Assembly (NCBI GenBank): GCA_020630245.1
Contig: JAHDBZ010000001.1
Coordinates: 1 to 28,999 of the forward strand
From: Candidatus Altimarinota bacterium
Lineage (GTDB): Bacteria > Patescibacteriota > Gracilibacteria > UBA4473
Length of the DNA: 28,999 nucleotides
Direction: 5' to 3'
Shown here: positions 15,063 through 23,408 of the stretch, one piece after another
Layout of the letters: every line of letters begins with the position of its first letter
Position numbering within the stretch: the first letter of the stretch is position 1
The notes under the pieces: generated by a model
Told to the model about the DNA's origin: nothing
What the model saw: the letters and a program-made list of their open reading frames with translations, nothing else
Database searches by the model: none
Program-made: the position numbers and the translations under genes

Positions 15063-15350
15063 ATGCCAGAATCCGCCGTCTACATTGTTTCGAATCCAGC
15101 TCGCACTGTTCTTTATATTGGTGTAACCAATGATCTGTACAGGAGATCATTCGAACACAAGGAAAAGTATAATCCAAAAAGTTTTGCAGCCCGTTATAAT
15201 TGCACTGACTTAGTTTATTATGAGTTGTTTGAAAGTATTAGTGACGCGACCCAAAGAGAAAAACAAATCAAAGGTTGGAAAAGATATCGAAAAGAACATC
15301 TCATTAAAGGATTTAATCCTCGATGGCTAGATTTATCTCTCGATTTTTAA
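15063..15350 (+). CDS. GIY-YIG single-domain nuclease, 95 aa
   Basis: The standalone GIY-YIG (UPF0213/YhbQ-like) endonuclease fold is complete: VYIV at residues 5-8, YIG in LYIGVTND, Arg in DLYRRSFEHK, catalytic Glu in QREKQIKGW and Asn in GFNPRW. The ATG at 15063 starts the domain; an upstream TTG at 15030 lies in the inverted repeat. The stop codon TAA overlaps the first bases of the right inverted repeat, so gene and repeats form one compact 397-bp cassette. No transposase or integrase is present. Confidence 0.85.
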   Translation: MPESAVYIVSNPARTVLYIGVTNDLYRRSFEHKEKYNPKSFAARYNCTDLVYYELFESISDATQREKQIKGWKRYRKEHLIKGFNPRWLDLSLDF

Positions 15351-15407
15351 CGGGAGGTCCTTCGCCACTTTCTTCGACTACGCTCAGGAAGTGTCTCAGG
15401 ATGACGG
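15349..15407 (-). repeat. Right inverted repeat of the GIY-YIG cassette
   Basis: It reads AACGGGAGGTCCTTCGCC at the gene side and CTCAGGATGACGG at the outer side, the reverse complement of both ends of 15011-15051, with about 18 extra bases in the middle, including a TTCTTCGACTACGCTCAGGA palindrome-type segment known from REP-like repeats. Confidence 0.75.
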
Positions 15408-15423
15408 GTTGTTTTATTTTAAA

Positions 15424-15452
15424 GAAAAAATGCCACGACTTTTACATCGTGA
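15424..15452 (-). terminator. Terminator after the shikimate kinase fusion
   Basis: On the minus strand CACGA and TCGTG (15447-15451 with 15434-15438) form a stem followed by GCATTTTTTC. The stem is short but the U-tract is good. Confidence 0.55.
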
Positions 15453-15481
15453 CATCAGATCATTGAAATATTTAGAAATAA

Positions 15482-16597
15482 CTACCGCTTCTCCAGGTAC
15501 TCACAGAAACCAAGGATTTCTTGTTTCTGGACTTTTTCTTTGAGAGATTCGACGTCATCGTGTTCTTCGACGAGGACCTTTCGTTGGACGACAATGTCTC
15601 CTGCGTCGACCTCTGGGATCACACGATGAATTGTGGCGCCGGTGTATTTATCTTCGTATTCGAGAACTTGCTGATGAATTTCGATGTCTTTCATGCCAGA
15701 ATACTTTGGCAGTAGTGATGGATGTGCATTGAGCGTTGTGTCACCAAACTGATCACAATACAGCTTGCTAAAGATTCGCATCCAACCAGCCAATAGAATA
15801 AAGTCTGGCTTGAACTCTCTTAAAAGATTGATAATTTCGCGATCATAATCTTCTTTATCTTCGCCTTTTTGCGGTTCGATGATCTCAATGTCCTTAATGC
15901 CGAGTTCCTTGGCTTTGGCAACGGCACCAGCATCTTTGCTGTCGGACACAAAGAGACAGAACTCTACATTTGGAATACGACCACGTTTTTGTGCTTCAAA
16001 AAGTCCTTCAAGAGTCGAGCCGTTGCTTGAAGAAAAGATGGCTACACGTTTTTGTTGTGGAACTCTTGGTATCACATTGGTAGGTATTTGTTCGATGATA
16101 CGCTTAGTCTCACCGGCAACGTCTTCGTTTTTGATGTCGGGTACGACTTCAAAATCCCCTGTAGCGCCGTAGATACCTTTTCGTTGGTCCCAGGCCTGAT
16201 CGATTTCTTGCGCTAGTGGGATATCTGGATTGAGTCGCGGGCGAGTCGTGTCTTTGAGGAGGTACTTCCGTACATCTCGGAACGCTGGGTTAAGGAAGAG
16301 AAACTTCCCAGTTTTTTTCAGATTCTGAAGATTTTTACTATTTTCAATTGTTCCGCCGCCACTCGCGACGATTCCCGAAAAATTTCGACAAAAATCATGA
16401 GCGACTTTTTGTTCAACTTCACGAAACTGTTGCCAGCCGAAGCGTTCGGTATATTCAGGGATAGACATCCCAGTTACAAATTCAATTTCTTCATCTAGAT
16501 CTGCGAAAGGCAGACCAAGTTGATTGGCCATTTCTCGACCAAAAGTGCTTTTCCCAGCACCACGAAAGCCTATAAGAACGATATTTTGATTTAACAT
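15482..16597 (-). CDS. Shikimate kinase fused to a PurN-like formyltransferase, 371 aa
   Basis: Residues 1-165 are shikimate kinase (shikimate 3-phosphorylation): Walker A GFRGAGKST 10-18, DLDEE 33-37, FRE 58-60, GGGT 80-83, lid RPRL 119-122 and the RKGIY adenine-side motif. Residues 184-371 are a full glycinamide ribonucleotide formyltransferase-like domain: SSSNGS 189-194, catalytic N290 and H292 in LNAHPSLLPKYSG, and D331 in EVDAGD. The domains join through an approximately 18-residue linker in one frame with no stop, so the fusion is real in this sequence. I know no standard pathway that couples these two reactions. The purine domain might act on GAR or another amine; no other purine or shikimate gene is in view. 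ATG 16597, no Shine-Dalgarno sequence. Confidence 0.87.
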   Translation of the reverse strand: MLNQNIVLIGFRGAGKSTFGREMANQLGLPFADLDEEIEFVTGMSIPEYTERFGWQQFREVEQKVAHDFCRNFSGIVASGGGTIENSKNLQNLKKTGKFLFLNPAFRDVRKYLLKDTTRPRLNPDIPLAQEIDQAWDQRKGIYGATGDFEVVPDIKNEDVAGETKRIIEQIPTNVIPRVPQQKRVAIFSSSNGSTLEGLFEAQKRGRIPNVEFCLFVSDSKDAGAVAKAKELGIKDIEIIEPQKGEDKEDYDREIINLLREFKPDFILLAGWMRIFSKLYCDQFGDTTLNAHPSLLPKYSGMKDIEIHQQVLEYEDKYTGATIHRVIPEVDAGDIVVQRKVLVEEHDDVESLKEKVQKQEILGFCEYLEKR

Positions 16598-16814
16598 GAG
16601 TGGTCAATGTTTATCAGAAAATGGAGGGAAAGGCAAGGGTAAATAGTGGGGAAGTTGAGCCGTAGAGAAGGTGAGAAGATGAGAAGTCGGGAGGTAGAAA
16701 GCGGAAAGAGGGAGTTAAATTGATTACTTTTCAGTACTTGTTTTATGCTTGTCTCTTAAGCTACTAGAACCTAAAATGTCACAAAAGACCTCTTTCCCAC
16801 GTCTGGTTCTACTG

Positions 16815-18032
16815 ATGAAAAAATTACTTGTATTGGCTTTGGTGATGTTTGTGTCAGTGGCACAGGCAAAATTTATTGATGAAGCAGAATTCCCTTCATG
16901 GTCGGAAGAGGCGATTGAAGTTGTTTACAATGCCGACATTATGACGGGATTCGGAGATGGCTCTTTCCGCCCGAAGCAAAATCTAAATCGTGCCGAAGCT
17001 GTGACACTACTCCTGCGCGCCAAGCAAATGCAAGACGAAGCCTTTAATGGCGTCTCAAAATTTCCAGATGTGCCAGGCAATGCCTGGTTTGCCAAGGCCG
17101 TTACGGTCGCAGAAAATAATGGTTGGCTTACGGGGAAGATTGATGGAAAATTTCATCCAGCTGATAATCTCAATCGTGCTGAGTTTGCGGCTCTAATCGA
17201 CCGAGCTTTTCAGATCGAAGCAATTGACGATGCGCCATTACCATTTGATGATGTAGCTGAAAATCACTGGTTTTATGAACCAATCAAGAAGTCTTTTGAT
17301 CGAGAACTTCTGCGCAATGCCCGCAACAAGTACTTCCGACCAGAGCAAGCTGTAAGCCGAGCGGAAGCGGCTTGGGTATTTGCCCAAATCTTAAGTAAAC
17401 CTGGGATTAATGGTGAAGCCGCTGAAAAAGATTACAATGGTTTGATTCATCTCGGAACGCGACGCGTAGCTGTGAAACCAAAAGATTTTAATGTTAATAA
17501 GCAAGGCGTTGACGCGGTTTTGAAAAAAGAATTACTTCTTACGGCCGAACCAGTAGAGGAAAATAAAACGATCGTTCGTGGGGACGAAGAATGGACGGTT
17601 CTCGGTTCGATCCGTATGGACAATACGTTGGATGACAAAGCGGAACTCACCAGTCTCAATTTACGAATGCGTTTTGAAGAAGATGGTGTCGGTCCAGAAG
17701 AAAATTTTGAAGCTCGCCTACATGGCGTGCGTGGGTATGAAAAAATTATCAAGGTTGCTCCGGGAGGAGACTCTCTTATGCCAGGATTGGGAATCGAGAT
17801 CCTGCCAGGGGTCCAAGAAGTTTTTTGGGTAAGTTATCGTCCATTACAGGATCGTTCATATTTCCCGACAGAGGGTAAAGCTTCCGTGGTGCTTAATGCT
17901 GCTGATGGTTTGTATTTTGAACCTTTTACAGAGCAAAATACTTCGCGCGGAGCGGATGTGCGACCGGTTCCGATGGGTTACGGGGATCGTTTGGTGGGAG
18001 AGTTTGAGTTTTTATTGAATGCAGATCAATAG
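16815..18032 (+). CDS. S-layer homology (SLH) domain protein, 405 aa
   Basis: ATG 16815 starts a signal peptide (MKKLLVLALVMFVSVAQA); the open frame from TTG 16749 adds 22 residues that do not fit a signal. Three SLH repeats follow, recognisable by GDGSFRPKQNLNRAE (47-61), DGKFHPADNLNRAE (110-123) and FRPEQAVSRAE (174-184). SLH domains anchor proteins to cell-wall polymers. The C-terminal 200 residues are beta-rich and unrecognised. Probably a cell-surface structural protein; whether it forms the S-layer itself is not shown. No Shine-Dalgarno sequence. Confidence 0.85.
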   Translation: MKKLLVLALVMFVSVAQAKFIDEAEFPSWSEEAIEVVYNADIMTGFGDGSFRPKQNLNRAEAVTLLLRAKQMQDEAFNGVSKFPDVPGNAWFAKAVTVAENNGWLTGKIDGKFHPADNLNRAEFAALIDRAFQIEAIDDAPLPFDDVAENHWFYEPIKKSFDRELLRNARNKYFRPEQAVSRAEAAWVFAQILSKPGINGEAAEKDYNGLIHLGTRRVAVKPKDFNVNKQGVDAVLKKELLLTAEPVEENKTIVRGDEEWTVLGSIRMDNTLDDKAELTSLNLRMRFEEDGVGPEENFEARLHGVRGYEKIIKVAPGGDSLMPGLGIEILPGVQEVFWVSYRPLQDRSYFPTEGKASVVLNAADGLYFEPFTEQNTSRGADVRPVPMGYGDRLVGEFEFLLNADQ

Positions 18033-18041
18033 ATTGCGAGA

Positions 18042-18107
18042 ATGCTAGATCGCTAGTGAATTTGAAAAGTCTCTAGTGTCTCGTGTTCTAGCGTTCTTGT
18101 GTTCTTC
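18042..18107 (+). terminator. Long imperfect inverted repeat after the SLH gene
   Basis: GAATGCTAGA pairs with TCTAGCGTTC (one wobble), separated by about 38 bases that contain further ctagtg segments, followed by TTGTGTTCTTC. It could act as a terminator but lacks a clean U-tract. Confidence 0.35.
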
Positions 18108-18118
18108 TACAAAAACCT

Positions 18119-18146
18119 TTGACAGACCTCACAAAAACAATAGATT
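18119..18146 (+). promoter_or_regulatory. Promoter of rpmA
   Basis: TTGACA (18119-18124), 16-base spacer, TAGATT (18141-18146). It leaves an A/T-rich 5' untranslated region of about 25 bases without a Shine-Dalgarno sequence. Confidence 0.6.
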
Positions 18147-18177
18147 CGGTCGGAATTAATACTTATTTTCCCTTACT

Positions 18178-18450
18178 ATGGCTCATAAGAAAGCAGGTGG
18201 ATCTACTAAGAATGGTCGCGATTCGGTCGCGAAGCGCCGAGGCGTCAAACGATTTGGTGATCAAATGGTTAAAGCCGGTGAAATTATCGTCCGACAAAAA
18301 GGTACGAAGTTTCGACCAGGGGAGAACGTGCAAATGGGTACAGATTTTACACTGTTCGCTACAAAAGACGGTAAAGTAAGCTTCACTGAAAAATCAGTGA
18401 CTCGATTCGACGGTCGACGTTACGAACGAAAGTTTGTAAACATTGTTTAG
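18178..18450 (+). CDS. rpmA: 50S ribosomal protein L27
   Basis: At 90 aa, it matches L27 over its whole length: MAHKKAGGSTKNGRDS at the N-terminus, which reaches toward the peptidyl-transferase centre, then GVKRFGDQ, IIVRQKGTKFRPG and VNIV at the end. The N-terminus is direct, without the cleaved extension seen in Firmicutes. It stands alone; the usual partner rplU is not adjacent. It has its own promoter and a small terminator. Confidence 0.97.
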   Translation: MAHKKAGGSTKNGRDSVAKRRGVKRFGDQMVKAGEIIVRQKGTKFRPGENVQMGTDFTLFATKDGKVSFTEKSVTRFDGRRYERKFVNIV

Positions 18451-18480
18451 TGAAGTGAGAAGTAAGAAGTGATAAGTCAG

Positions 18481-18500
18481 GAAGTATCAACTTCTTTTTT
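18481..18500 (+). terminator. Terminator after rpmA
   Basis: GAAGT-ATCA-ACTTC followed by six Ts. The stem is only 5 bp and is built from the local gaagtgagaag repeat. Confidence 0.55.
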
Positions 18501-18525
18501 CTGGTAAATTTAGTACATTGAAAAC

Positions 18526-19140
18526 ATGTCAGAAAGTATTGGTGAAAACCTAGACGGATTGGTCATGGGAGAGGGAGTCTCGGAGCAGGCTTCTGAATCC
18601 GATGAGAAATTTAAGGCGCGTGTTGCCGCCGCTCAGGTCAAACTAAAGAAAATTAAGAAAGATGAAGGAAAGGCAAAGACCTTTGATCATCAACTCGCCA
18701 AAATACTGCCCAATCTCAGTCATGAACAACTAAAGATTGTAATCTTTCTCATTGATCATGAAGTCCCGAGTCTGACAATCTTGGCAGTTCTCTCAATTGC
18801 AAATGATGAGGCTGGGAAGATTTGTTATCTAGAGTTTGAGAAGCACATTGAGAGTCGGGCGGATTTCTCCGAGGCCAAACTTCCAACAGAGGTTGAAGAG
18901 AAGGTCTCTTACTGGTGGACCTTTATCCACGGGGCCGATCATATGTCGCATACGACCTATCTCTATCAACTGCAAAATAACAAAGAATTTGTCGAGCAGT
19001 TTTCTAAGTTCTTAGGACAACTGTTGCGTGAATTCTTAGTCAAAAATGAAGTAGCTGATTTCGACGAGTCAAAGCTCAAGGCCATTATTGCTCGCTATCA
19101 GACCGATATCTTCCGCGCACCGAAGCAGATTGAAGGTTAG
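18526..19140 (+). CDS. Hypothetical protein, 204 aa
   Basis: No family recognised. It is soluble and helical: an acidic N-terminus, a basic stretch KLKKIKKDEGKAK (about 39-51), then helices with ILPNLSHEQLKIVIFLIDHE and a WWTFIHGADHMSHTTYLYQL segment rich in His and aromatic residues. No membrane segment. The TACATT -10 box (18514-18519) is within the same TAGTACATTG string seen at 2691, six bases before ATG 18526, so the mRNA is leaderless. Confidence 0.65.
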   Translation: MSESIGENLDGLVMGEGVSEQASESDEKFKARVAAAQVKLKKIKKDEGKAKTFDHQLAKILPNLSHEQLKIVIFLIDHEVPSLTILAVLSIANDEAGKICYLEFEKHIESRADFSEAKLPTEVEEKVSYWWTFIHGADHMSHTTYLYQLQNNKEFVEQFSKFLGQLLREFLVKNEVADFDESKLKAIIARYQTDIFRAPKQIEG

Positions 19141-19207
19141 ACTTTAGAGCTGAGAGCTTAGCTTTTTTGGTTTTAATGATGTGAAGTTGTTAATTTTATT
19201 GAACCGA

Positions 19208-19236
19208 TTGACTGTGTTGCGTTTATTTGTTATTAG
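19208..19236 (+). promoter_or_regulatory. Promoter of the 19247 gene
   Basis: TTGACT (19208-19213), 17-base spacer, TATTAG (19231-19236), ten bases before ATG 19247. It supports that start over the GTG at 19181. Confidence 0.6.
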
Positions 19237-19246
19237 TTTTTTAGAA

Positions 19247-20320
19247 ATGGTGGACAAAATGTTACCCTATTGGAGTAATCTGGAGCAGGAAGGTTATTCT
19301 AAACTGGATGTATCGGATAAGAAAAAGATTGCTGAGACAGTTAAAGCACTTGGTAGTTCTGTTGATGGTGCGTTGCGAAGTGACTTTTTCTCTTTCCCCA
19401 TTGAGAAACAATTATTAGTTCTGCCTCATTGTAATAATAAAGAACTTAACTTGATTGTGAGAGAAGGGATTGATTTTTATGAGAAAAAAGAAAAGGATTT
19501 TCGCGAAGATAGATTTTCAATAGGGAGGACCTTACTCCGCTCAGCACCATGGATTTTTTCACGTGTTGATAAGGAATTAGTAGAACGTCTCATTCAAGTG
19601 TTTTTTGTCGAAACAGATTGTTTCGATTTGTGTGACGCTCATTTCTGCTCTTTTTACAGATTAACTCATGATTCTTTTTCTGATGCGCAGCGACAGCAAT
19701 TCTTATCAAAAGTACTAGATCCAAATATCACCGCTCCTGGAGATGAATCAAAAATGGTTTTACAAACATTGTCAGGTATACCGTTAGACGAAACACATCG
19801 ATCTTATGTAGAGCCGTGGATAGACTTTGATTCTATCGATCCTGCTCCAGAACCAATGCGATTAGTTTCTCATTTTGCTTCTAATGCGGCGGGAGTAGAT
19901 GTATGTGACGAGACAGAAGCATGGTTTAGGGAAGCGATTTTTGAAGGATATGATGATTATGCGATCCTATTGCTGGGAGGGAAAGATTCTAAGCAACCGC
20001 TGGGTTGGCAAAAGAGGCAAGGAGTTCCTACGTTTTTATGCCTCAATAGCTCAAGTAGAGATGGTCGTTTAATTACCGTGGCAGGTGGAGTTTACGCTCT
20101 TTCAAACGCCTATACACAGCTGGCTATGAGAGAGTCAACTTCATCGAAATCTTTTCGATGGTCTCAGTACAAGGTGAGGAATTTTAATCCGTTGAAATTA
20201 CAACCACGCCGTCTTTGTGGTGATTATTGGGTAGATGAAACTGGTGAATCTAGCCACATTATAAGAATCGGTTACGAGTCTTTGTGTAAAGAGCTCAATG
20301 ATCTGAAGCGTAACCTCTAG
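19247..20320 (+). CDS. Hypothetical protein, 357 aa
   Basis: No family recognised. The frame is open from GTG 19181, but the promoter (-10 at 19231-19236) lies inside that extension, so ATG 19247 (MVDKMLPYWSN) is the likelier start. It is soluble, with many aromatic and charged residues and several Cys (FVETDCFDLCDAHFCSF around 130-145, possibly metal binding). The end overlaps the convergent corC-like gene by four bases. The base composition is more A/T-rich than that of the housekeeping genes, as in the 26879 gene. Confidence 0.65.
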   Translation: MVDKMLPYWSNLEQEGYSKLDVSDKKKIAETVKALGSSVDGALRSDFFSFPIEKQLLVLPHCNNKELNLIVREGIDFYEKKEKDFREDRFSIGRTLLRSAPWIFSRVDKELVERLIQVFFVETDCFDLCDAHFCSFYRLTHDSFSDAQRQQFLSKVLDPNITAPGDESKMVLQTLSGIPLDETHRSYVEPWIDFDSIDPAPEPMRLVSHFASNAAGVDVCDETEAWFREAIFEGYDDYAILLLGGKDSKQPLGWQKRQGVPTFLCLNSSSRDGRLITVAGGVYALSNAYTQLAMRESTSSKSFRWSQYKVRNFNPLKLQPRRLCGDYWVDETGESSHIIRIGYESLCKELNDLKRNL

Positions 20321-21630
20321 TTAATACTCAGTTCCGCTACCATAATATGATCTTCCGTGGCTTCTTTGACTGTGAAAGTGTAGGTGCGGCCGCGGTTCTT
20401 GATCTTTACGACTTCACCGGCTTCTGGGAAACGCTGGAGTTGTTCGAGGATAAAGAATCCAATGGTTTTATTTTCTTCTTCGAGCGTCCACGGGAGTTGT
20501 TTGGTATCGAAACCATCAATCTTTTCGTGGATGAATTCTTCGAGTTGTTCGAGTTCCGTTTCGGCGCTACAAAGGAAGGTCTGCTTCCCGGTTTGTCGGA
20601 TGTGCGTACGTTCTTCATCTTGTTCGTCTTGGATCTCTCCAAAGATCTCTTCGAGAACGTCTTCCAGCGTGATCAGTCCGACGAGTCCACCGTGTTCATC
20701 GTAGACGAGGGCCATGTGGGTTTTCTCCTTTTGGAAATCATGTAGCAGGGTGTCGATCCGCATTGTTACTGGGATCTTGTACGGTTTTTTGAGTGGTAGG
20801 TTTGCCACATTGAGGTCTTCAAAACCCTTGGCAGAGCTTTTTTCGAGGATGCCATGGACACTCAGGATTCCGATGACGTTTTTCATCTCTTCGTGGTAGA
20901 CAGGAATTCGTGAAAACTTGTGCTCGCGGATTTGGGTTAGAGCGTCTTTGACCACGACGTCGTCCTCGAGCATGAAGAGCTTAGAGCGAGGAGTCATCAC
21001 ATTTTCGACGGTGTGCTCACCAAATTCAAAGATTTTCTCCGCCCATTCACGTTCTGATTCATCGATTTTTCCTTCTTGCTGGGCCAGCTCCATAGCAGCT
21101 TTGAGTTCGTCTTCGGTGAGCCCGAGTAGTTTTTCGCCATCGCCACCAGAGAATTTTTCTACGAATTTAGACAGTGGGATCACCACGGGTGATAGGATAA
21201 ATTGTAATACGGTTAGTAGCGGAGCAATCAGGATTGAGAACCGTACCGCATGACGATGCGCTAAGGTCTTTGGCGTGATTTCTCCAAAAAGCAGCAATAG
21301 GAAGGTCATCACTCCCGTCACGAGCCCGATGACGAGACCAATGTTTTCCCCGAAACCAGATTGTTCTGCGAAATTGGTCGCCATGATAGTGGCCATCGAA
21401 GAAGCGGCTACGTTTACGACGTTATTCCCAATGAGGATAGTCACCAGTAGGCGACTCGGATAAGACTTCAGGGCTTCGAGTTGTTCGAGCTTCTGAAGTT
21501 GTGATTTTTTGGTGGTGTTATCCTTGAGCGCCTTAATTTTTTCCGGCCCGAGGCTAAAAAGCGCAATCTCTGCACCAGAGAAAAATCCGGAGAGAATCAG
21601 GAGCACCAAGAGCAGGGGAACTTCGTCCAT
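20317..21630 (-). CDS. CNNM/CorC (HlyC/CorC) family transporter with CBS domains, 437 aa
   Basis: The order is a CNNM membrane domain with about four hydrophobic segments (residues 1-165, opening LLILSGFFSGAEIALFSL and including FGEITPKTLA), a CBS pair (about 205-330: VMTPRSKLFML, FSRIPVYHEE, MALVYDEHGGLVGLITLEDVLEEIFGEI) and a C-terminal CorC_HlyC domain (about 345-430, LPWTLEEENKTIGF, GRTYTFTVKE). This family handles Mg2+ or other divalent cations at the cytoplasmic membrane. All domains are intact. The promoter on the minus strand is TTGACG (21677-21672), 16-base spacer, TAAACT (21655-21650). Confidence 0.92.
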   Translation of the reverse strand: MDEVPLLLVLLILSGFFSGAEIALFSLGPEKIKALKDNTTKKSQLQKLEQLEALKSYPSRLLVTILIGNNVVNVAASSMATIMATNFAEQSGFGENIGLVIGLVTGVMTFLLLLFGEITPKTLAHRHAVRFSILIAPLLTVLQFILSPVVIPLSKFVEKFSGGDGEKLLGLTEDELKAAMELAQQEGKIDESEREWAEKIFEFGEHTVENVMTPRSKLFMLEDDVVVKDALTQIREHKFSRIPVYHEEMKNVIGILSVHGILEKSSAKGFEDLNVANLPLKKPYKIPVTMRIDTLLHDFQKEKTHMALVYDEHGGLVGLITLEDVLEEIFGEIQDEQDEERTHIRQTGKQTFLCSAETELEQLEEFIHEKIDGFDTKQLPWTLEEENKTIGFFILEQLQRFPEAGEVVKIKNRGRTYTFTVKEATEDHIMVAELSIN

Positions 21631-21649
21631 GGGTTTGTTTTCGATTCTG

Positions 21650-21677
21650 AGTTTAGAGGTAAATGAGGGTTCGTCAA
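21650..21677 (-). promoter_or_regulatory. Promoter of the CorC-type transporter gene
   Basis: TTGACG (21677-21672), 16-base spacer, TAAACT (21655-21650), about 20 bases before ATG 21630. Confidence 0.55.
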
Positions 21678-21874
21678 TAATATAATTTAGGGCTTAGAAC
21701 TGAGAATTTAGTATTGGAAGGCAGAAAGCAGAGAGCGGTGAGCAGTAGGGTCCAAAAATTTCGAGATGTAATTTTTAAGCATGCCACATACCACCTACTA
21801 CATGCCACATTCTTTTAAATTCTTCTCAATTTCTTTGTAGAGATATTCAAATATACTCTATACTTAAACTACCT

Positions 21875-22978
21875 ATGAAAGTAACTATTCCGCAATCTGA
21901 ACTTTTGGAGAGTCTGAAAACCGTTTCACGCGCTGTTTCAGGGCAAAATACTCTTCCTGTGCTTGGTAATATTCTGCTGCGAGCCGAAGGCAAAAAATTG
22001 TACTTCGCAGCGACCAATCTCGAGATCTCTATCTCAACAGCTATCGAAGCAGACATCAAAAACGAAGGAGCAATCACCGTTCCGGCAAAAGTTTTGACGT
22101 CTTATACTTCACTCCTTGGGAAAGGCGATGATATCGAGCTCAAAGTTTCAGATGGTACGACGCTGGAAATTAGCTCGGAGAGCTCGAAGACAAAGATCAA
22201 AGGAATCTCAGCTGATGAATTCCCACAGATCTCACGAGTAGATTCGGGAGCCAAGCTCGAAATGCCAGGTGAAGACTTCCGTTCGGCGGTACACCAAGTG
22301 GCTTTCGCCGCTCAAGAAAACGCTTCGCGTCCGATCCTATCTGGAGTGTACTTCGCGACACGAAAATCTGACCTACGAATTGCAGCGACGGATTCTTATC
22401 GACTATCTGAAAAAGTAATTGCTCTAGGGGCTGAAGCTCAAGAGATTACCTGCACGATCCCAGTGCGAGCGATCTTCGAAGCCGATCGATTGGTCGGTAG
22501 CGCTGAAAAGATCCAGATCACGATTTCTGAAAACCAAGTCATGTTTTCGATCGGAGGTACGGAGCTCGTCTCTCGTTTGATCGAAGGGGCGTTCCCAGAC
22601 TACACGCAGATTATTCCGCAGAGTTACAAAACTACCGCCACGATCGAGCGAGCCGCACTTGAGCTCGCGGTACGACGGGTTTCGATCTTTGCCAAAGAAA
22701 ATAACCAACACATGAAACTCGAGTTCCTCAGCGATGGAACCCTCACCGTGTCGACTGATTCTACTCAGATCGGGGAAGAAAAAACCACGATTCCATGCAC
22801 GATTGACGGTACGACAAATGTTATTGCCCTCAACGCAGATTACGTCCTGGATGTATTGAGTGCTCTCTCTGGAGAAGAAAAAGTCAAAATCGAACTCGAA
22901 GGGAAGATCAATCCAGCGGTTTTCAAACGTGAAAAAGCCAGTGACTTCGTGCACTTGATCATGCCGTTGAAGGTTTAA
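21875..22978 (+). CDS. dnaN: DNA polymerase III sliding clamp (beta subunit)
   Basis: At 367 aa, it has the usual length of the beta clamp, which encircles DNA and tethers polymerase III. The three-domain pattern is visible: MKVTIPQSELLESLKTVSRAVSGQNTLPVL at the start, LRIAATDSYRLSE in the middle domain, RLIEGAFPDYTQIIP before domain 3, and the end FVHLIMPLKV. It is not next to dnaA or recF here. TATACT ten bases before the ATG may be the -10. A weak AAGTT/AACTT hairpin with eight Ts follows the stop. Confidence 0.95.
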   Translation: MKVTIPQSELLESLKTVSRAVSGQNTLPVLGNILLRAEGKKLYFAATNLEISISTAIEADIKNEGAITVPAKVLTSYTSLLGKGDDIELKVSDGTTLEISSESSKTKIKGISADEFPQISRVDSGAKLEMPGEDFRSAVHQVAFAAQENASRPILSGVYFATRKSDLRIAATDSYRLSEKVIALGAEAQEITCTIPVRAIFEADRLVGSAEKIQITISENQVMFSIGGTELVSRLIEGAFPDYTQIIPQSYKTTATIERAALELAVRRVSIFAKENNQHMKLEFLSDGTLTVSTDSTQIGEEKTTIPCTIDGTTNVIALNADYVLDVLSALSGEEKVKIELEGKINPAVFKREKASDFVHLIMPLKV

Positions 22979-23055
22979 TAAGTGAGAAGTTAGAAGTGAG
23001 AACTTGGTTTTTTTTATATTAAAAATACTTATAACTCCTGTACTTCTATCTTTAT

Positions 23056-23080
23056 GAACGCTCCGGCTTGTCCGGAGTCG
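23056..23080 (+). repeat. REP-like palindrome, left inverted repeat
   Basis: GAACG then CTCCGG-CTTGT-CCGGAG then TCG. It is inverted with one mismatch at 23409-23433 (25 bp) on the other side of a GIY-YIG gene, and related to a solo copy at 27946-27966. Confidence 0.85.
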
Positions 23081-23086
23081 GCTCTT

Positions 23087-23386
23087 TTAGGTAGATTTTT
23101 CCAATAACTCTCCGTACATATCGATAAACAGCGGATTAAAATCTTCGATGAGTTTCAATTTTTCGGCTCGCGACATGTTTTTGATCTGTTTTTCACGAAT
23201 AAGAGCCTGCCAAGTGTCTTCTGTAAACTCAAAGTATAAAAGATCTGTCAGATTATATTTGTAAGTAAAGCCCGTAATCAGTTTTTCTTTATGTTCAAAA
23301 ACCCTACCAGAAATATTACCCGACATACCAGTATATAGAGTTAAGTTTTGATTTCCCATGATATAAACGCCTGGTGATTCACTCAT
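23087..23386 (-). CDS. GIY-YIG single-domain nuclease, 99 aa
   Basis: The fold motifs are VYIM at residues 7-10, YTG in LYTGMSGN (a variant of YIG), Arg in ISGRVFEHKEK, catalytic Glu in IREKQIKNM and Asn in DFNPLF. It is related to, but clearly diverged from, the nuclease at 15063-15350. The ORF fills the space between two inverted copies of a REP-like palindrome, with the stop six bases from one repeat and the start 22 bases from the other. This suggests a mobile unit of 378 bp. No transposase is nearby. Confidence 0.82.
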   Translation of the reverse strand: MSESPGVYIMGNQNLTLYTGMSGNISGRVFEHKEKLITGFTYKYNLTDLLYFEFTEDTWQALIREKQIKNMSRAEKLKLIEDFNPLFIDMYGELLEKST

Positions 23387-23408
23387 TTTTGTATGTTGTA
23401 AGCTCTTG

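Noticed and set aside
15011..15407. Insertion sequence with DDE transposase
   Set aside because: The only ORF between the repeats is a GIY-YIG nuclease; no transposase remnant and no clear target-site duplication is visible.
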